55,524 nucleotides of DNA from positions 1-55,524 of the forward strand of contig NXFV01000715.1 in assembly GCA_002803225.1 (NCBI GenBank), written 5' to 3'. A program made the translations under genes and the position numbers. The notes below the pieces were generated by a model that worked only from the letters and a program-made list of their open reading frames with translations, was not told the DNA's origin and did no database searches. The stretch comes from Gamarada debralockiae. Lineage: Eukaryota; Ascomycota; Leotiomycetes; Helotiales; Hyphodiscaceae. Positions 51,565 through 55,524 of the stretch are shown in pieces (the stretch's first letter is position 1; every line of letters starts with the position of its first letter).

Positions 51565-54052
51565 TCAATCAAGATCGCGAAGAGCCCCAACTGTCGCATC
51601 GATGGGCTCCAGGGATGAGAAAGCGTCAAGAATCTCTGTAGATATTTCAAAATCGTTCAGATTGAAGCTATGCAGCGGTGATATCTGAGAGATTCCGCTA
51701 GCTTCAACAGTTTCGTTCCTGAACGACATCTCAGGAAGAGTAGATTGGAAGGAGGTACCCAGCATAAGTGAAGGGTCTTGAAGCGGCGGAGGCTCTTGAA
51801 AGACAGACTTTGTAGATAGATCGATGCCCAATTTGGACAGGGCTTGGGTAACCAGAGCCAATGAACTACCAATTACTGATGGGAAGTATATGAGCAAATT
51901 TATACGTAACGGGAAGTAGGAGGCTTACCTGGATTGAATGCTTTGACCCGCTCTAGTGCTTGTATGCAGAATTGAAGCCTTTTCAAAGTCTGATCATCTT
52001 GAGATCTGGCTGCTTGTATTTGTAAGAGGAATATAGAGGCAGCAGTGTAAACGCTGTAAGATTGGGAGAGGATACAGTAACTTTCTCCAAAGCTGCGACA
52101 AAAAAGATCAAAGATGGCTGTGATTGATGTGGCGGACGTAATACACTCTACTAGATGGCTTGGATCCGGTCTCTGCTGACCAGAAGTAGTCAAAGCGCGT
52201 CGAAATAGCATTGGGCGATAGAGCAGGATCTTGAAAGTATGGTACAAACAACTAGAATCCGTTAGCTTCTGTTTCACATCAATTTTGGGTACTAAATATA
52301 CTTTAGAGTCACTATATGACTCGGAGGACAATAAGATGGAGGTGTCTTGGTGTCAATTTTAAGGAAGTCAGGTAGCTCCTCCCACCACCTTCTCAGGGCT
52401 TCACCTTCACTAGAGAGACAAGTCTTGATTTCCATTTCAGAGTTCTGACCCAATGGGTCATATATATGAATGAGTATTTGGTTGAAAATCTCGGAAAGTT
52501 GACACATTCTCATGAAGCATGAGGTGGAGTGGGCTTGTGTGGGTGGGTACTCCATGCCGTGTGGGTATACTATCCCGTGTGGTATCCAGAGCTCGGTCTC
52601 TGCAGAATCGTCCACTATAGAGAAATGGTAAGCATCCTTTATAAAGATGACGTTGGCTGGAAAATAAGGGAATTGGAGTGACTTACACATGATCTGCGGA
52701 GGGCTGACAGTCGAATGTTGTAGTGTGGGCGATCTTCCCAGGTAAAGACTGATCATTTTATCCCAGAAGTAGCAACTCCAAAATAGTCGATGTCTAATCT
52801 CGATATCCTCATCAGACAGTTGCACGGTGGACGCGTACTTCTGTCCGTCAATACATATGCCCATGTCCTCGATCAATCTAAATGCCATGCCGCTGTACAG
52901 CCATGCCTGCGTTCGGTTGCCAGCACTACACTCTTGTGCGCTGAGCAAGAGAAGTGTCTGAACTGTCGGTACTTTACTGTACCCAAGCCTCAACTCCTCA
53001 AAGAGCAGAGTACGTGCTTGTCGAGAGAATAAATCACCATCCTCGTACGGGACAAGTAATTGACAAATCTGAGCGTTTCCTTTGCACCATCGTACAGAAT
53101 GCGAGAGCATGGCGTTGAGCAGCGTATGAGAATAGTAAGGACCTAACACTTCCATATCGCCTGGTGAGCCTTGATTAGCGATAGTCTCATAATATGCTTT
53201 AGATACATACGCGTAAATGCTGGCCTGTATACAAAATTGAAGAGGGGCTGAACCCAACACCAATGAACTTCGAGTAGGAACTGGAACGGTTCCTAACGAG
53301 ATCTTATTATCAGGAACTGATTCGCGTGAGTAGGAGACTAACTGGCGTTTCGGACACAGTCTCAAGCGCACGCTGCTGCCATGCATTGTTGACAAGTCTT
53401 TCTCTTCTCAATCCCGCGTCATCAAGGCCACTTGGTATCTCCCAAGGACTACTATTGGGGTACTGTTCCTGGGTTGTAGGCGTTTTCGGTAGCTGGAAAA
53501 AGCTCGTCGCACCATGGTATGTAATAGCACCGTTGTCATCAAATTTGAGCCCTTCAAAGTTTCCTGCTATCTTTGAAACTTCGCCTGGAGTCGGAGGATT
53601 TTGGAGAGCCGGGTGCGAAGAACCTGAAGTCTCCAAGGTGGGTCCAGGAGGTGGACTCTGCAGCTGTGATACGAGCAACTTAAGCTCCTTGACCTGGTTT
53701 TCGAGCCTTTCCGTGTAAGTGAGCGTCGGAGATAGTTTGTATAGACAGGTGTCGTTGCGGGCAATGCAGCGACCACAGCTTGGCCGTTCTCCTCCACATT
53801 TTACCTGCAAAATGTCGGAGTGAGTATGTCATCGAAAGTGGAAGATGAATAGAGCCGAGGGGAGCTTTACGAGGTTTGAGACAACTCTGCTCGAAAAGAA
53901 TTCCTGTCAAGCAATCTTCGGGAACTAGCAAACGACATGGGTAAGGAAATGAAATACTCGGAAAATCTACTCACCTTTCTCTTTCTGCAAGAGTCACAAG
54001 AGAACGCACTTTTCTTAGTTGCTTTCACGGAAGGGTTAGAAGAGTCAGACAT
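51565..54052 (-). CDS. Zn2Cys6 transcription factor (XlnR-like architecture)
   Basis: Seven exons (54052-53975, 53804-53343, 53292-53211, 53160-52687, 52614-52302, 52251-51929, 51875-51565) join in phase to 680 residues. Residues 19-46 form the binuclear cluster (CDSCRKRKVKCGGERPSCGR, then CIARNDTC), followed by a coiled-coil dimerisation stretch (TERLENQVKELKLLVSQLQ). Then come YHGATSFFQLPK and the middle homology region: EPFQFLLEVHWCWVQPLFNF, VYRPAFTRDMEVLGPYYSHT, SGMAFRLIEDMGI, RHRLFWSCYFWDKMISLYLG, PPQIMLDDSAETELWIPHG. The C-terminal part (NCLYHTFKILLYRPML) is also conserved. An 82-nt exon carries the HWCW motif in a frame that longer open frames hide. The predicted coiled coil fits binding as a dimer to an inverted CGG repeat, such as the CGG-N7-CCG motif upstream of its four neighbours. 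Confidence 0.92.
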
Positions 54053-55080
54053 GGATGCCGTTTATTATAAGCGACGTAGGACAGGCGTTTTCAGTTTCTA
54101 GAGAGAATGCGACGACGGGATGTCGCGTTGAAAAAATGCGGTTGCCCCACGTGACTACTCTAGCAACCCCACCTACGATCTCAGACAATTCTGACCAATT
54201 AATGAAGTTCGGTAAAGACTTTAGCTTATTAACAGACTCTTCCTCGAGAGTTTTCCCTAATTGGGGAAGAGTAGCTCCGTTGTATCCTGAGCCCCCAACT
54301 GCCGGCTTAACAGCTAAGGGAAATGATGGTTGAGATAGCGTTTCTTGTCCTTTTTGAGAATCACACGTTTTCTTACTTTGCTGCTTTCTTCTGTGAGAAT
54401 GGAAAGATCTCATCACTTGGCTACGCACAACTTTCCGATACCGTTTATCCGGAGGGTGTGAAGGAGCCTTAATGAGCACGAACTGCAGTGCGGTTCCTTG
54501 TGGTATTCTGTTTGGTGGTCCTCGGGCAAGGGAGACTGATCGCCGTCTCCATTCTTAGGCCGTTCCGAGTCTGCGGGAGGTATTTGATCGTTAATTTCCC
54601 GAATAGGACTCGAGCCGGATGATGCTGAGTTTGAATTTGACTTCGAAACTCCATGGACTCTAGTGCGCCATCAAGTTTCGCCCTCCAACTATGCAACCTT
54701 GCGTAGGCGGATAAGCCAATGACTACTTAACGTCAGTTATTTTTGGTCTTTGTTGCACACCTGTCTTGAATAAGCTAAGGTAGGTGACTGGCAAGCCTAA
54801 TAAAGGACATGCAAGTCATCGGGCAAGATGCAAACCTGTTTGATTGATTTACCAGCCCTGTGGTACTGTTTATTTTCCGAATAGGGACGTCGATCAGCAG
54901 GGGTAAAAAGGTTACTAAAATGAAGGCCCAAGACATCGTTTGAAACGCTTGATGACTGATGGCAGACACAAGGGAGACTGATGATAACCATTAACTTTCG
55001 GAAGCACAACACAAAAGGTAGTGACTGTCCTGGTACAGCCTGTTCCAGTAAGTGTTCGTCATAAATTACCATACAAAAAC
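54053..55080. other. Upstream of the regulator, unassigned
   Basis: Open frames at 54045-54479 and beyond have no recognisable domain and overlap the regulator's promoter. No copy of the cluster motif was found here, so autoregulation through it is not indicated. Confidence 0.4.
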
Positions 55081-55524
55081 TACACTTCTGACTTTAAAGC
55101 ATAATTAAACTATAACGCTATTATTAATTTATTTGAAATTAACACATATTAACATTTAAGTATTTTTAAAGCTATACTAATAATTTGATGCAATAATAAA
55201 GCGATTTTCTTATAAATTATTCTATTTTATTTGTATGACTATTGTAAAAATCACTAAAAATAGGTGAAAATAAGCGAGGATATCAATAACTCACAACTTT
55301 CAAACTTTAATAACTTTAGTATTATAGAAGCAATTAATCTTAAATTTTCAAAATAGATTAGTATTTACTTAAAGATTAATGGTTTAAGTTTTTATAAAAT
55401 TATATTGATTGGGTTACAAATTGTATTAAATTAAATATATATAAATATTATATTTATTTTAAATTAATTTTAAAAGCTTATTAATAATATTATTTAAAAT
55501 ATTATGTTATTTATATTTTTATAT
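55081..55524. other. Extremely AT-rich block at window end
   Basis: Composition changes abruptly at about 55080 to almost only A and T, with few G/C and no frames. It resembles the edge of an AT-isochore of RIP-mutated repeats; centromeric or mitochondrial-insertion DNA are alternatives. Confidence 0.7.

Noticed and set aside
54045..54479. 144-codon leftward frame upstream of the regulator
   Set aside because: Overlaps the regulator start region, no domain, biased composition; likely chance.
1..55524. CRISPR arrays, bacterial operons, riboswitches
   Set aside because: No regularly spaced repeats and clear spliceosomal introns throughout; the sequence is eukaryotic.

Overview
The window looks like a filamentous ascomycete (Pezizomycotina) chromosome segment. 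The evidence is short GT-AG introns with CTAAC-type branch sites, Zn2Cys6 regulators, HET and Helo-like domains, BTB/POZ families, DUF3500, and many pseudogenes whose stop codons fit C-to-T or G-to-A change (RIP-like). A Leotiomycetes origin is only an impression. All gene models were spliced by hand from the sequence.

Left part (1-24 kb), a repeat-rich accessory region. It holds a Pin1/Ess1 prolyl isomerase whose ATG is replaced by AAG, a lineage-specific membrane protein, a Mutator-like transposase relic, an intact secreted acid-sphingomyelinase-like phosphodiesterase, an intact eight-exon BTB/POZ gene, and a HET pseudogene. A two-exon 81-residue secreted protein with 10 cysteines (effector-like) follows, with a 43-bp duplication upstream. 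Two decayed BTB copies, a decayed DUF3468 regulator and a decayed APH-type kinase come next. Dispersed repeats tie the decayed blocks together.

Middle (24.3-40.5 kb), an apparent aromatic-catabolism cluster with every gene intact: fumarylacetoacetate-hydrolase-family enzyme, DUF3500 protein, phenol-2-monooxygenase-like flavoprotein, a regulator joining two C2H2 fingers to a Zn2Cys6 cluster, an MFS transporter, an aldehyde dehydrogenase and a carboxymuconolactone-decarboxylase-like protein. A bipartite motif, TGGGGTA-N3-CCGA, lies 165-345 bp upstream of five of these genes and may be the regulator's target.

Right part (41.9-54.1 kb). A 1.02-kb TIR element with perfect 32-bp ends sits beside a Helo-like-domain gene. 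After it comes a second metabolic module: a C-terminally truncated Dal5-type permease, a quinate/sugar-type permease divergent from an amidohydrolase_2 (2-pyrone-4,6-dicarboxylate-hydrolase-like) gene, a mitochondrial carrier, and a Zn2Cys6 regulator. A 15-bp motif with CGG-N7-CCG symmetry occurs four times exactly, and once with a mismatch, only upstream of these genes. The last ~450 bp are extremely AT-rich, like the edge of an AT-isochore. The working idea is two adjacent catabolic modules, each with its own regulator and cis-element, embedded in RIP-scarred repetitive DNA.
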